Source of the DNA: Pseudalkalibacillus decolorationis
GTDB taxonomy: Bacteria; Bacillota; Bacilli; Bacillales; Fictibacillaceae
Length of the DNA: 64,000 nt
NCBI RefSeq assembly: GCF_024609785.1
Contig: NZ_JANHJQ010000017.1
Coordinates: forward strand, 1-64,000
Reading direction: 5' to 3'
A program made the translations under genes and the position numbers. How positions within the stretch are numbered: position 1 is the stretch's first letter; every line of letters starts with the position of its first letter. A model generated the notes under the pieces. The model saw only the letters and a program-made list of their open reading frames with translations, was not told the DNA's origin and ran no database searches. Below are positions 1 through 8,273 of the stretch, in pieces.

Positions 1-87
1 TGCTTCGCCGCGCCCCTCATCCGCTACAGCCACCGCAATATTTTTCTTTGAGACGTCTAAACCTACGTACTTTGTGGTATCCTTCAT
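1..87 (-). CDS. IS110-family transposase, N-terminal fragment at window edge
   Basis: The reverse strand reads 29 codons from an ATG at 87 to the window edge, starting MKDTTKYVGLDVSKKNIAVA. The YVGLDVSK stretch is the first strand of the RuvC-like DEDD domain of IS110-type transposases, with the first catalytic Asp. A ribosome binding site (AGGAGC) lies 8 nt upstream of the ATG. The gene continues outside the window, so its completeness cannot be judged. Assignment rests on this short but characteristic motif. Confidence 0.75.
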   Translation of the reverse strand, partial: MKDTTKYVGLDVSKKNIAVAVADEGRGEA

Positions 88-203
88 ACTAACTAGCTCC
101 TTTCGTAATTATAGCTCTGATTTGGTATGTTGTTGCCTTAAACACAGTATTACCAAATTAACCTACGTTGTTACGAACAGGGGCTAGTTTCGTTCATGAT
201 AAC

Positions 204-330
204 TTATGCTTGCGAGTGCAAGCGCTGGAGATTCTGAAACATAACACGCTTTTTGTGTTTGTCGAAGAATTGAAGCGACGATCTGCGCACCTGGGCGCTG
301 CAGCTAGACATCGCATCTATGTAGCAATAT
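204..330 (+). repeat. Dispersed intergenic repeat, family A
   Basis: One copy of a repeat with core AAGCGCTGGAGATTCTG, then a run around ACACGCTTTTTGTGTTTGT, and an end reading CTGGGCGCTGCAGCTAGACA. The same unit occurs at 5520-5667 (reverse) and twice at 27600-27860. The copy can be translated in one frame but the translation is not conserved between copies, so it is treated as non-coding. Confidence 0.8.
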
Positions 331-372
331 TTACCCTTTCTTTACTTCTGAGAAAGAATCAATTTTGAGGGA

Positions 373-681
373 TTAATCGAATGACTTCTTTTCGAAACCA
401 TCGAAAATGTCTTCAAGCTCTGTCATAAAATTCAACTGGAGCGGGGCGGGAAGTTTGTTCGATACCCCCTCAATTTCCGGCATGGACTCCAATTGCTCCA
501 ACTTGTCTGGTTTCGTTGATAATTGTAAATACCATTTCTTTAGCTCATCAATCATCAAATAAAAGTGACGTTCAAACCGTTCAGCCCACTCTGCACCATC
601 GTCTCCAAAGGTACTTTGCATTTGCTCCCAATCAAATAAAGCCTTATCTAACGCTTGTTCCACGGATGTAAACTCGTTCAT
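373..681 (-). CDS. Uncharacterised 102-aa acidic protein
   Basis: A 102-residue, acidic, helix-rich protein rich in Trp and Glu with no cysteine motif, signal peptide or membrane segment. The ATG is preceded by GGAGGA at a good distance (GATCGGAGGAGAAAACATG), which supports it as a real gene. It stands alone between a dispersed repeat and the fhs terminator. I do not recognise the family and assign no function. Confidence 0.6.
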   Translation of the reverse strand: MNEFTSVEQALDKALFDWEQMQSTFGDDGAEWAERFERHFYLMIDELKKWYLQLSTKPDKLEQLESMPEIEGVSNKLPAPLQLNFMTELEDIFDGFEKKSFD

Positions 682-734
682 GTTTTCTCCTCCGATCTAT
701 TAATCTTGTATTTTGCATACGCATAATGGAAAGA

Positions 735-762
735 AGAGGCTGACTCATATGAATCAACCTCT
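735..762 (-). terminator. Rho-independent terminator of fhs
   Basis: An imperfect 12-13 bp hairpin (AGAGGTTGATTCAT paired with ATGAGTCAGCCTCT on the minus strand) lies just after the fhs stop codon and is followed on that strand by TCTTTCC. Position and form fit the end of the fhs transcript. Confidence 0.75.
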
Positions 763-786
763 ATCCATTCATTCAGTTATCGTTTC

Positions 787-2472
787 TTAGAACAACCCAA
801 CTGCTTTTCCATCGTCAGTAACGTCCATGTTCATTGCAGCAGGTTTCTTCGGTAAACCTGGCATTGTCATTACGTTCCCTGTTATGGCTACGATAAATCC
901 TGCACCTACTGAAGCGCGAAGTTCACGAATCGAAATTTTAAACCCTTCCGGGCGTCCAAGTAGTGTTGGATCATCAGAAAGAGAATATTGTGTTTTGGCC
1001 ATACAAACAGGTAAGTTACCCCATCCATTCGTTTCAAATTCTTTCATTTGCTTTTTCGCTTTCGTAGATAATTCAATACCATCGCCACCGTACACTTTTT
1101 TCACAATCGTATTCATTTTTTCTTCAATTGAAGAATCAAGTTGATACAGTGGTTGATAATTATTTTCTGAAGACTCGACCATATTTACTACTTTCTGTGC
1201 AAGTTCTTCTCCACCTTTGCCGCCATCAGCCCATACTTTAGCAACGGCAACTTCTATTCCTTGTTTTTGACACCATTCTTTAACGAATTCAACTTCACGA
1301 TCCGTATCCTTCACAAAATGGTTGAGTGCTACAACAAAAGGTAATCCAAATGATTGTATTGTTTCAATATGCTTTTGAAGGTTAACCATACCTTTGTCTA
1401 ATGCTTCCAGATTTTCTTCCCCTAGTTGATCTTTTGGCACTCCACCATGCATTTTTAACGCACGAACTGTTGCCACTACAACAACAAGACCCGGATCGAT
1501 TTCTCCATAGCGAGCTTTAATATCAAGAAACTTCTCTGCTCCGAGGTCAGCACCAAATCCAGATTCAGTGACGACGTAGTCGCCAAGCTTCGAAGCCATT
1601 TTAGTAGCAATGACACTGTTACAGCCATGTGCAATATTCGCAAAAGGACCACCATGGATTAACGCAGGCGTATTTTCTAACGTTTGGACAAGATTTGGAT
1701 GGAGTGCGTCTTTTAATAGTAAGGTTAGCGCTCCTTCCACTCCAAGGTCTTTAACAGTTACTGGTTTTTTATCTTTGTTATAAGCGATAACCATTTTAGA
1801 AAGACGTTCTTTCAAATCGCGTATATTACGTGCAAGACAGAAAATGGCCATAATTTCAGATGCCACGGTAATATCAAATCCGTCTTCACGTGGAACACCT
1901 TGAACTGGTCCACCTAGTCCAACAACAACATTTCGGAGTGCACGGTCATTCATATCAACTACACGCTTCCAAACAATCCTTCTTGTATCGATATTCAGTT
2001 CATTTCCTTGATGAATGTGATTATCGATTAAAGCAGCGAGTGCGTTGTTAGCAGTAGTAATCGCGTGAAGGTCTCCTGTAAAATGAAGGTTAATTTCCTC
2101 CATCGGCATTACTTGTGAATAACCACCACCGGCAGCTCCACCTTTCATACCCATGCTTGGTCCAAGGGATGGTTCTCGCAACGCGATGATTGCCTTCTTC
2201 CCAACCCGATTAAGAGCTTGTCCTAATCCCACCGTTACCGTTGATTTACCTTCTCCTGCAGGGGTTGGGTTAATAGAAGTCACAAGAACAACTTTACCTT
2301 CTTTTGTATCCTTAAGACGGTCCATTACATCAAGTGAAATCTTTGCTTTGTAACGTCCGTAGGGTTCTAATTCTTCTTCTTTCAAATCCAATTTCATAGC
2401 AATTTCTTGGATTGGTAATAAATCCGCCTCTTGGGCAATTTCAATATCAGATTTTACTGCCTTTTCAACCAT
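787..2472 (-). CDS. fhs: Formate--tetrahydrofolate ligase
   Basis: Makes 10-formyl-THF from formate, ATP and THF, feeding purine and fMet synthesis. The 561-residue product has the family length. The ATP-binding loop TPAGEGKS is at residues 70-77, followed by the family stretches [19 protein letters not shown] and [14 protein letters not shown], and the C-terminus ends in the usual [13 protein letters not shown] region. A terminator follows. It appears monocistronic. In acetogens Fhs works with selenium-dependent formate dehydrogenase; the selenocysteine genes lie 50 kb away here and no formate dehydrogenase is in the window, so that link is only suggestive. Confidence 0.96.
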   Translation of the reverse strand: MVEKAVKSDIEIAQEADLLPIQEIAMKLDLKEEELEPYGRYKAKISLDVMDRLKDTKEGKVVLVTSINPTPAGEGKSTVTVGLGQALNRVGKKAIIALREPSLGPSMGMKGGAAGGGYSQVMPMEEINLHFTGDLHAITTANNALAALIDNHIHQGNELNIDTRRIVWKRVVDMNDRALRNVVVGLGGPVQGVPREDGFDITVASEIMAIFCLARNIRDLKERLSKMVIAYNKDKKPVTVKDLGVEGALTLLLKDALHPNLVQTLENTPALIHGGPFANIAHGCNSVIATKMASKLGDYVVTESGFGADLGAEKFLDIKARYGEIDPGLVVVVATVRALKMHGGVPKDQLGEENLEALDKGMVNLQKHIETIQSFGLPFVVALNHFVKDTDREVEFVKEWCQKQGIEVAVAKVWADGGKGGEELAQKVVNMVESSENNYQPLYQLDSSIEEKMNTIVKKVYGGDGIELSTKAKKQMKEFETNGWGNLPVCMAKTQYSLSDDPTLLGRPEGFKISIRELRASVGAGFIVAITGNVMTMPGLPKKPAAMNMDVTDDGKAVGLF

Positions 2473-2496
2473 TCCTTTTCCCCCATTATCTCTTTG

Positions 2497-2646
2497 TTAA
2501 TGCGTTTTTATATTGTTTTCAGTTGGTGATATTTCGGGTTCAGGATCGCGCTCCTCGTTTAAACTCGTAACAAGCAGTTGAATCAAAAGAAAAGCAACAA
2601 TAATCGTCCAAAACCACCATTTTTGCCAGATTGGTTTCGTTCGCAT
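2497..2646 (-). CDS. Small single-pass membrane protein, 49 aa
   Basis: A 49-codon gene on the minus strand starting MRTKPIWQKWW, with one strongly hydrophobic segment (about residues 11-29, FWTIIVAFLLIQLLVTSL) preceded by basic residues and followed by an acidic tail (EERDPEPEISPTE). AAAGGGG sits 8-9 nt before the ATG. It ends 25 nt before fhs begins, so it could be co-transcribed with fhs. The function is unknown. It was found by direct reading and is supported by its start signal and its clean membrane topology. Confidence 0.6.
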   Translation of the reverse strand: MRTKPIWQKWWFWTIIVAFLLIQLLVTSLNEERDPEPEISPTENNIKTH

Positions 2647-2722
2647 ACCTTAACGCCCCTTTATTACGATAACAATTCTCTGAAAAAAATGAAAGCACTT
2701 TCACATACAACCTATTCTCAAC

Positions 2723-3598
2723 TTACTTCTTTTCAATTAACCGTGTTCCTTCAGGAGACTGCTCCACTTTTTTCTCTTTTAACAACTTTCCAATCGCTCT
2801 TTTAAAAGCAGCCTTTGAAAGATGAAACTGCTCCTTTATTTCATCGGGGGAGGATTTATCATGATAAGGCATAAACCCATCATTTTCAGATAAATAAGCT
2901 AGGATTGTCTCAGCATCCTCCCCATAGGCAATTTCTTTAGGTGCTTTCAGGGAAACATTTATTCGTCCATCCTCGCGTATAAATGTAACGCGAACTTTTA
3001 CTCTTTCGCCGAGTCTTACAATCCTATCTGTTTCATCTTCATGGAGAAAAGCAATATATTGTTCATCTGTAAAAATGAGCACACCGAGCTCACCGTGACG
3101 GTACACATAACCTTCCAAGTATTGATTTCGAATCGTATCTGGAGCAGGCTCAGACAACGTTTCAATCTCTTCGCTTGTTGCTAAATCTGCAAAGAGTCGG
3201 CCTCTTTTATCAATTTTCATGCCGCAATATAGCTTATCGCCCTCTTGTGGCCATAAGTTCCGATCCGTTTCAAGATCGTCCTTAGATAGCAGTAGATCCT
3301 TCTTAATCCCAATGTTCAGGAAAACACCTAAATTATGCTTCACACCCACAACCTCAAGCCATGCAACACTATTTAAATCGATAAATGGCATCGTCATCGT
3401 AGCTGCAAGCCTACCTTGATGGTCCTGGTATAGAAATACGTTTACCTTTTGATTTTCTTCAAGTCCTTCAGATGCCTCTAGTTGATGAAGAAAAACCTCA
3501 TCACGATTCGAGTTCATCAATATGTATCCGATTTCCGTCGTACGTGCCACTGTTAAATGAAGTGTCGTACCCGGTTTCATTGCATTCAAATTCATCAT
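2723..3598 (-). CDS. cvfB: CvfB-type S1 RNA-binding protein
   Basis: Cytoplasmic RNA-binding protein of the CvfB/YitL family, 291 residues, the usual length. The family architecture is three S1-like domains followed by a C-terminal winged helix; here the N-terminal part MNLNAMKPGTTLHLTVARTTEIGYIL and the C-terminal FHLSKAAFKRAIGKLLKEKKVE helix-turn-helix are readable. GAGG lies 8 nt before the first ATG. In Staphylococcus aureus the homologue affects virulence factor expression post-transcriptionally; in Bacillus the role is undefined. Its transcript probably starts in the short gap towards the divergent ferredoxin gene. Confidence 0.88.
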   Translation of the reverse strand: MMNLNAMKPGTTLHLTVARTTEIGYILMNSNRDEVFLHQLEASEGLEENQKVNVFLYQDHQGRLAATMTMPFIDLNSVAWLEVVGVKHNLGVFLNIGIKKDLLLSKDDLETDRNLWPQEGDKLYCGMKIDKRGRLFADLATSEEIETLSEPAPDTIRNQYLEGYVYRHGELGVLIFTDEQYIAFLHEDETDRIVRLGERVKVRVTFIREDGRINVSLKAPKEIAYGEDAETILAYLSENDGFMPYHDKSSPDEIKEQFHLSKAAFKRAIGKLLKEKKVEQSPEGTRLIEKK

Positions 3599-3758
3599 GT
3601 AAACATCCTCTTTTTCATTCTTTTTACATATATACTACCCTATTATAACAATTGTTTAGCTAAATAATCTAATCTTGTTGATTATCGTTCCTATCAGCTA
3701 GGGTATAGTATAATGTAGATTAGTTATCACGAAAAAATAATTTCAAGGAGGAATTATA

Positions 3759-4079
3759 ATGCCAAAAGTAACAGTGCCTGATCACGGGACATTTGAAGTT
3801 GAAGAAGGAAAAAAACTTGTACTTGCTCTCGAAGATAATGGAATTAATATTCTCCATCGTTGTGGCGGAAAAGCTAAATGTACAACTTGCCGAGTCGAAG
3901 TCACAGCTGGTGACCTTGGGGCATTGACCGATATCGAAACGGAAGCTTTCTCACGTAAAGGGATCCAAGAAGGACTGAGATTATCCTGTCAAGTCAGGGT
4001 GTATGACGATGTTACGGTACAACCCGTGATGACAGAAGGTAATTCAGACCTTGATGCAGGACCCCGCCCAACTGAGTAA
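3759..4079 (+). CDS. 2Fe-2S ferredoxin
   Basis: A 106-residue plant/adrenodoxin-type [2Fe-2S] ferredoxin. The cluster cysteines are visible as C35, C41 and C44 in CGGKAKCTTC and C77 in LRLSCQVRV. An AAGGAGG site precedes the ATG. It stands alone, so its redox partner is unknown. A TATAAT-like sequence lies about 50 nt upstream of the start. The C-terminus has a charged tail (SDLDAGPRPTE) that is not part of the fold. Confidence 0.9.
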   Translation: MPKVTVPDHGTFEVEEGKKLVLALEDNGINILHRCGGKAKCTTCRVEVTAGDLGALTDIETEAFSRKGIQEGLRLSCQVRVYDDVTVQPVMTEGNSDLDAGPRPTE

Positions 4080-4094
4080 GAACGAATATGGGAT

Positions 4095-4243
4095 AAGAAA
4101 AGCGCAAGCGCCCTGCTTAGCCACGAAGGTCACTGGAAGACCGACGAGGAGGCTTTTGCCGCCGCAGGAGGCCTGAAGTGATCCAAGTGGTTGGGCGCTG
4201 AAGCTGGACATTACATCCATGCCGCAAACTTTTATACTTTCTT
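4095..4243 (+). repeat. Dispersed intergenic repeat, family B
   Basis: A copy of an approximately 145-bp repeat with outer ends AGAAAAGCGCAAGCGCCCTG and TTGGGCGCTGAAGCTGGACA. An almost identical copy lies in reverse orientation at 51063-51209. The ends resemble those of family A, so both may descend from one element. Confidence 0.85.
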
Positions 4244-4248
4244 AACGT

Positions 4249-4338
4249 GTAAAGAAAACTTGGCTCAGCCAAGCCTTTGGCGCCAGCTGAGCCTTAGCTG
4301 CGCTTATACTATAGAAAGTATTTTTATACTTTCTTATC
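4249..4338 (+). repeat. Dispersed intergenic repeat, family C
   Basis: Copy of a repeat starting AAAGAAAACTTGGCT and ending TATACTATAGAAAGTATTTT followed by TATACTTTCTTA. Similar copies lie at 16914-17005, 20084-20150 (diverged), 27552-27612 and 30292-30397. It abuts the family B copy. Confidence 0.75.
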
Positions 4339-4343
4339 GTGCT

Positions 4344-4371
4344 AAAAAACTGACTCAGTGAGTCAGTTTTT
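4344..4371. terminator. Bidirectional terminator
   Basis: AAAAAACTGACTCA and TGAGTCAGTTTTT form an 8-bp GC-containing stem flanked by A and T runs, so it can stop transcription in both directions. The stop codon of the HD-domain gene lies inside the stem. Confidence 0.85.
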
Positions 4372-5029
4372 CATTTGATCCATCCCCTTGCCACTCTTCT
4401 AAAAAATCTTCAACAAACTGTTCGATAACAGTATGCCGCTCTTCAGCAATTTGTAACGCTGTCTCGGTATTGATCCGTGATTTAAGCTTTAATAGCTTTT
4501 CATAAAAATGATTCATTGCCGTACTCTTTCCATTTCGGTATTCCTCTTTAGACATTGTTTTCAATCTAGGAGGGATTTTCGGGTCATGCATGGGATGACC
4601 TTTTGCACCTGCATACATGAATGTTCTTGCAATGCCTATCGCTCCAAGTGCATCAATCCGATCGGCATCTTGAACAACTTTTCCTTCAATAGTACTCATT
4701 CCATGTTGTGAACCGCCTTTAAACGACATTGTGGTTATGATCTCAATAATGTGGATACAATCCGACTTAGCCACACCTAATTCATTTAATAACTCTTCCA
4801 CTCCTATAACCGCTTGTTCTTCATCATCAACAATTTTATCATCGATCACATCATGAAGAAGCGCAGCAGCTTCACAAATGAACCGATTAGCTTGTTCCTT
4901 TTCAGAGATAGTAATCGCAAGTTTCCGAACACGTTCAATGTGGAACCAGTCATGCCCTGAAGTATCATCTTGTAGTTTTTCCTTCACATAGTCCTCAATC
5001 TGTTTTAAAATTTCCGTTATCGTGTGCAT
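4355..5029 (-). CDS. HD-domain phosphohydrolase (YedJ-like)
   Basis: A 224-residue metal-dependent HD hydrolase. From the chosen ATG, H26-D27 (GHDWFHIERV), H59-D60 (AALLHDVIDD) and D121/D123 (QDADRIDALG) give the full HD signature. The reading frame is open to 5107, but GGGGGAAAAG sits directly before the ATG at 5029 and the homologous part begins there. The family cleaves phosphate esters or nucleotides; the natural substrate is not known. It is transcribed separately from its neighbours. Confidence 0.85.
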   Translation of the reverse strand: MHTITEILKQIEDYVKEKLQDDTSGHDWFHIERVRKLAITISEKEQANRFICEAAALLHDVIDDKIVDDEEQAVIGVEELLNELGVAKSDCIHIIEIITTMSFKGGSQHGMSTIEGKVVQDADRIDALGAIGIARTFMYAGAKGHPMHDPKIPPRLKTMSKEEYRNGKSTAMNHFYEKLLKLKSRINTETALQIAEERHTVIEQFVEDFLEEWQGDGSNEKLTH

Positions 5030-5136
5030 TCTTTTCCCCCAGTTAAATACTAAAACAGCATCTCCTGAGAAATGCTGTGCCAAATCATACTTATATACTC
5101 TACACAAAAGTTATTTTACCATCTGGCTCAGGAAAA

Positions 5137-5334
5137 TCAGTTGTTCTCTGTTTGCTTTGTAAGTAGTGCTACTCCAAGTGTTTGAAGGCGTTGCCCGATC
5201 GAACAATCCCGATTACAAAACCGTTGTGCATACTTCTTTCCATAATCTTTTCGGAACGCATCACGAACAAAACAATCTCGACAATACGTATTTAACGTCC
5301 ATTCAATTTCCTCTGTCACAACCCTTCGTTCCAT
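5137..5334 (-). CDS. Small zinc-finger domain protein
   Basis: A 65-residue protein with the pattern C-x2-C ... R/H-F-C-x3-C-SIGQ-L-LG (CRDC at 17-20, RFCNRDCSIGQRLQTLG near 39-55), as in the small C2HCIx2C zinc-finger family of Bacillaceae. The ATG at 5334 is preferred over a GTG at 5343 because AGGAG lies 8 nt before the ATG but touches the GTG. Role unknown; metal binding is inferred from the cysteines. Confidence 0.75.
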   Translation of the reverse strand: MERRVVTEEIEWTLNTYCRDCFVRDAFRKDYGKKYAQRFCNRDCSIGQRLQTLGVALLTKQTENN

Positions 5335-5519
5335 ACGATTCACTCCTGGTAAAATATTAACTATAGTATCTCATATAATAACTATTTTATTGCAAAATCA
5401 TTTATTTTCTACTCTAAAGTTTGCCACAGTTAAGGAGCCAGAAATCCTCTAACGATAAGAGGGAATCTGGCCCGAAAATACAAAAAAGTTTTTTGTTGCG
5501 AATAACGCTTAGCACATCT

Positions 5520-5667
5520 AACCAGAGCGCTTCCGCTTTTCTATGATGTCTAGCTTCAGCGCCCAGGTGCGCAGATCGTCGCTTCAATTCTTCCACAAAC
5601 ACAATAAGCGTGTTATGTTGCAGAATCTCCAGCGCTTGTCACACCTAACCAGGGCGCTTCCGCTTTT
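5520..5667 (-). repeat. Dispersed intergenic repeat, family A (reverse)
   Basis: Reverse-orientation copy of the repeat at 204-330, flanked on both sides by the AGAAAAGCGGAAGCGC-type end. It lies directly after the stop codon of the DJ-1/PfpI gene. Confidence 0.8.
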
Positions 5668-5668
5668 C

Positions 5669-6199
5669 TTATTTCGATTTGTTTTCTAAGACGTTTATTA
5701 ATTCACGTAAATAATCAGGTAGATCGGGTGGCCGTCTACTTGAAACAATATGCCCATCAACAACTACTGCATCGTCTGTCCAGTCTGCCCCTGCATTTGT
5801 CATGTCATCTTTAATTCCAGGTGTACTGGTAACTCTTTTTCCACTTAGGATCCCAGCAGAAATCAAAACCCATCCAGCATGGCATATTTGGCCGATTATC
5901 TGCTTTTGATCGTTCATATATTGGATGATTTCAATCACCTTTTTGTCTCTTCGAAGTTTATCCGGGGCCCATCCACCAGGAACAAGTACTGCATCATATT
6001 CATAGAAGTTCACATCATTATAGCTATAATCGGAAACAATCGGAACACCGTATTTCCCTACATATTCCTTATTCTCTTGGTCGCCAACTACATGAACAGT
6101 CGCACCCTCTTCACGTAGTCGTAGCACAGGATACCACATCTCAAGATCTTCAAAATCGTTTTCAACGAAGGCAATGACTCTTTTATCAGACAGTTTCAT
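5669..6199 (-). CDS. DJ-1/PfpI-family protein (YfkM-like general stress protein)
   Basis: A 176-residue protein of the DJ-1/PfpI superfamily. The nucleophile elbow QICHAGW places the reactive cysteine at C106 and the adjacent histidine at H107; the acidic residue of the site lies in DFEDLE (15-20). These proteins act as protein deglycases or glyoxalases or as putative intracellular peptidases; which activity applies cannot be read from sequence. GGGAGG precedes the ATG. B. subtilis YfkM is a sigma-B general stress protein; I see no clear sigma-B promoter here. Confidence 0.88.
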   Translation of the reverse strand: MKLSDKRVIAFVENDFEDLEMWYPVLRLREEGATVHVVGDQENKEYVGKYGVPIVSDYSYNDVNFYEYDAVLVPGGWAPDKLRRDKKVIEIIQYMNDQKQIIGQICHAGWVLISAGILSGKRVTSTPGIKDDMTNAGADWTDDAVVVDGHIVSSRRPPDLPDYLRELINVLENKSK

Positions 6200-6350
6200 T
6201 ATGAGAACCTCCCTATTTCTAATATAGATTCGTTACCGATATCCATTACAAGTCGGTTAGGAATTCCTACCTTAATGGGTATCGTAGTCCTATTCCCGTT
6301 ATGTATGCTATTATAACGTTAGCATTTTGAATTTAAGTAGGTGAATAACA

Positions 6351-6743
6351 TTGATTCAGATCTATACTGATGGTGCTAGCTCAGGCAATCCAGGTCCGTC
6401 TGGTGCTGGCGTATTTATAAAAGGGCTTCCCACTGGTGCGGAGTTCTATTCCATTCCACTCGGTGTGATGAGCAATCACGAGGCCGAGTATTACGCATTG
6501 ATTCACGCCTTAACGATTTGTGTAGAAAAAGGATACAAAGTGGTTTCATTTCGGACCGATTCCCAACTCGTTGAGCAAGCCGTTGAAAAAGAATACGTTA
6601 AAAAGAACCTTTATCAACCACTTCTTCAACAAATTCTTATACTGAAGGATCAGCTTGACCTCTTTTTCATAAAATGGATACCGAGCTCACAAAATAAGAA
6701 TGCCGATGCGTTGGCTAGAAAAGCCATACAGCTAAATGTTTAA
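6351..6743 (+). CDS. RNase HI-like protein (YpdQ/YpeP type)
   Basis: A 130-residue RNase H fold protein. The catalytic carboxylates are present: D7 in YTDGASSGNPG, E46 in NHEAEYYAL, D70 in FRTDSQLV and D119 in NADALARKA, so it may cleave RNA in RNA:DNA hybrids. It lacks the extended basic handle region of E. coli RNase HI, as do the Bacillus YpdQ/YpeP proteins. The start is TTG, preceded by GTAGGTG. It converges on ypcP, a 5'-3' exonuclease, which is a sensible neighbour for primer or hybrid removal. Confidence 0.8.
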   Translation: MIQIYTDGASSGNPGPSGAGVFIKGLPTGAEFYSIPLGVMSNHEAEYYALIHALTICVEKGYKVVSFRTDSQLVEQAVEKEYVKKNLYQPLLQQILILKDQLDLFFIKWIPSSQNKNADALARKAIQLNV

Positions 6744-6795
6744 ATAATGACTAGAAGTTCCTATAGGTACCATGTCAGGTTTTTCGGGTTACCTA

Positions 6796-7674
6796 TTATG
6801 ACATTCGAATGCGCAATTCTAGTCGTTCAATCTCTTCCTGTAGCCGTTCACGATCAAGCTTCAGTGAATAACCATCCCAAGGCGATTCCATCAGGACTGG
6901 AATATCTGTATAAATCGTGACAAGCTCTTTACTCAAAAACGCCAAATCTCTACCTTCTGCTATCTTTTTCCGATACCGTTTAAATAGCGGGTCAAGCTCT
7001 TCCTCCTCATAAATCGCTTCAACATTGCCATATTGCTGGATCAGTGGAAGAGCAGCTTTTTCCCCTACACCATATACTCCAGGTATGTTGTCACTCTTAT
7101 CACCAAGCAATGCTTTCACATCAATCCATTGTGAAGGCTGAATACCGTACTCCTCGTTAAAATGCTTTAATGTGTACGCATTTTCTTCCCTCTTTTTCGC
7201 GATGATCTGAGATACGCTCCCTGTTATAAGTTGGAGTAAATCACGGTCATTACTATAAATAAAACAATCGCCATCCATTTCATCCGACCATCGACGGGAG
7301 AGTGTCCCTATAATATCATCCGCCTCATACGGACTCAAAGTCAACTGCGTAACTCCGACCACATCAAACAGTTCCGTCAACGTATTATACTGTTGAATCA
7401 ATGGCTCGGGAAGATCATTCCGTGTATTCTTATAATCCGGAAATCTTTGTTTACGGATTGTTTCTTCACGTTTCACATCCCAGGCAATCAGGATGTGTGA
7501 AGGCTCGTACTTTTCCAAGAGATTCAACAACTTCTGAACATTTACTCGCAAAGCATTTGTATATAAACCTGTACTGTTTCTAGGTAGCTCATGGTCCTCT
7601 TTTCCATAGCTTGTAGCAAAATAACAACGGCTCAATAAGTTAAAGCCATCGATCAATAATAATCGGTTCCCCAT
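6796..7674 (-). CDS. ypcP: 5'-3' exonuclease YpcP (Pol I-type FEN domain)
   Basis: A stand-alone homologue of the 5'-nuclease domain of DNA polymerase I, about 292 residues. Visible features are LLIDGFNLLSR at the N-terminus, the acidic metal-binding clusters SPYEADDIIGTL and YSNDRDLLQL, the K/GDKSDNIPGV loop and the helix-hairpin-helix GVYGVGEKAAL. It removes RNA primers and flaps. The ATG at 7674 is chosen because GGGGGT lies 7 nt upstream; the open frame extends two codons to a GTG/ATG pair that overlaps this site. A structured RNA ends about 65 nt upstream, so ypcP may depend on read-through or a short promoter in between. Confidence 0.92.
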   Translation of the reverse strand: MGNRLLLIDGFNLLSRCYFATSYGKEDHELPRNSTGLYTNALRVNVQKLLNLLEKYEPSHILIAWDVKREETIRKQRFPDYKNTRNDLPEPLIQQYNTLTELFDVVGVTQLTLSPYEADDIIGTLSRRWSDEMDGDCFIYSNDRDLLQLITGSVSQIIAKKREENAYTLKHFNEEYGIQPSQWIDVKALLGDKSDNIPGVYGVGEKAALPLIQQYGNVEAIYEEEELDPLFKRYRKKIAEGRDLAFLSKELVTIYTDIPVLMESPWDGYSLKLDRERLQEEIERLELRIRMS

Positions 7675-7738
7675 TTGATTTACCCCCATCACAGATAATC
7701 AATCTAGTATTATTTTAACACATTCCCAAATAAATAAG

Positions 7739-7773
7739 AGAGACTGACTCGTCGATGAAACGAATCAGCCTCT
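7739..7773 (-). terminator. Terminator of the structured RNA upstream of ypcP
   Basis: A 13-bp hairpin (AGAGGCTGATTCG with CGAGTCAGTCTCT, two G-U pairs) followed on the minus strand by CTTATTTATTT. It ends the minus-strand RNA at 7739-7963. Confidence 0.85.
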
Positions 7774-7963
7774 GTATTAAATAGTTATGTAACCCGCACT
7801 TGCCGTGGCACTTCATGACTCATAAACCTACTTTTTTGCAGGTGGGTACCCGCATCAATCCGTTCGTCTTCCACTCAAGGCGGCTTGACGTCAGGGTTGA
7901 AATTTAAGGTTCCCTTTGTCATGGTATCGGTTTAAGACATAAACGTGCCACTAACAATGCAGG
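7739..7963 (-). ncRNA. Structured non-coding RNA, possibly 6S-type
   Basis: About 225 nt on the minus strand bounded by a good sigma-A promoter and a terminator, with no sensible reading frame. A long-range helix of 13 bp pairs 7938-7951 with 7805-7817 (GTGGCAC plus TTTATG against CATGAA plus GTGCCAC, one bulged G). Inside are a TCAAG/CTTGA hairpin and an ACCTGC/GTAGGT hairpin with an A-rich loop. The long irregular rod recalls 6S RNA, which binds RNA polymerase, but I cannot confirm the family. It could also be a regulated leader of ypcP. Confidence 0.6.
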
Positions 7964-7969
7964 AACTTA

Positions 7970-7999
7970 ATTATAACTGGAAAGTAGTATTTTTGTAAA
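7970..7999 (-). promoter_or_regulatory. Sigma-A promoter of the structured RNA
   Basis: On the minus strand TTTACA (7994-7999), an 18-nt spacer, and a perfect TATAAT (7970-7975). The expected start is near 7963. Confidence 0.8.
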
Positions 8000-8151
8000 G
8001 ACAGCAGCACCACACTATTATTTTCCTTTTATTCGGGTATATTGTTGCAAACAATGGATAATTCGACAAAAAAAGATGGTATTTTTTTCAAATTACTACA
8101 AACTTCTAAGGAAAAAAGAACTATGATTAATACTATGATAAAAATTAGTCA

Positions 8152-8250
8152 CCTCTTGTTAAAGGCAAACTCGTCGAAAGACTTGGACGCAAAGTCACGG
8201 ATTTAAAATCTAAGGACTATGATAGTTGGACTACCCTGGGGCAAGTTATT
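8152..8250 (+). promoter_or_regulatory. Cyclic-di-GMP-I (GEMM) riboswitch upstream of sinI
   Basis: The segment carries the GEMM-I core in order: AAGGCAAAC, a GAAA tetraloop arm (GTCGAAAGAC), GGACGCAAAG-C, a second arm, and ATGATAGTTGGACTACC, closed by CTTG/CAAG at the ends. This matches the well-studied class I aptamer, where the GGACGCAAAG strand joins the GAAA loop and its receptor. It lies about 25 nt before the start of sinI on the same strand, with the ribosome site GGAGGG in between. No intrinsic terminator is evident, so control at translation initiation is likely. Confidence 0.8.
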
Positions 8251-8273
8251 CTATGATGGAGGGATAATCGGGT

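Noticed and set aside
168..368. Open frame on the plus strand
   Set aside because: It lies in a dispersed family A repeat; the other copies have stops or shifted frames and no ribosome site is present.
827..1144. Plus-strand frames opposite fhs, acnA and other large genes
   Set aside because: They are shadows of the well-supported minus-strand genes and lack start signals.
7739..7963. tmRNA, RNase P RNA, SRP RNA or T-box leader
   Set aside because: None of the conserved core sequences of these RNAs is present, and there is no alanine-type acceptor or T-box sequence.
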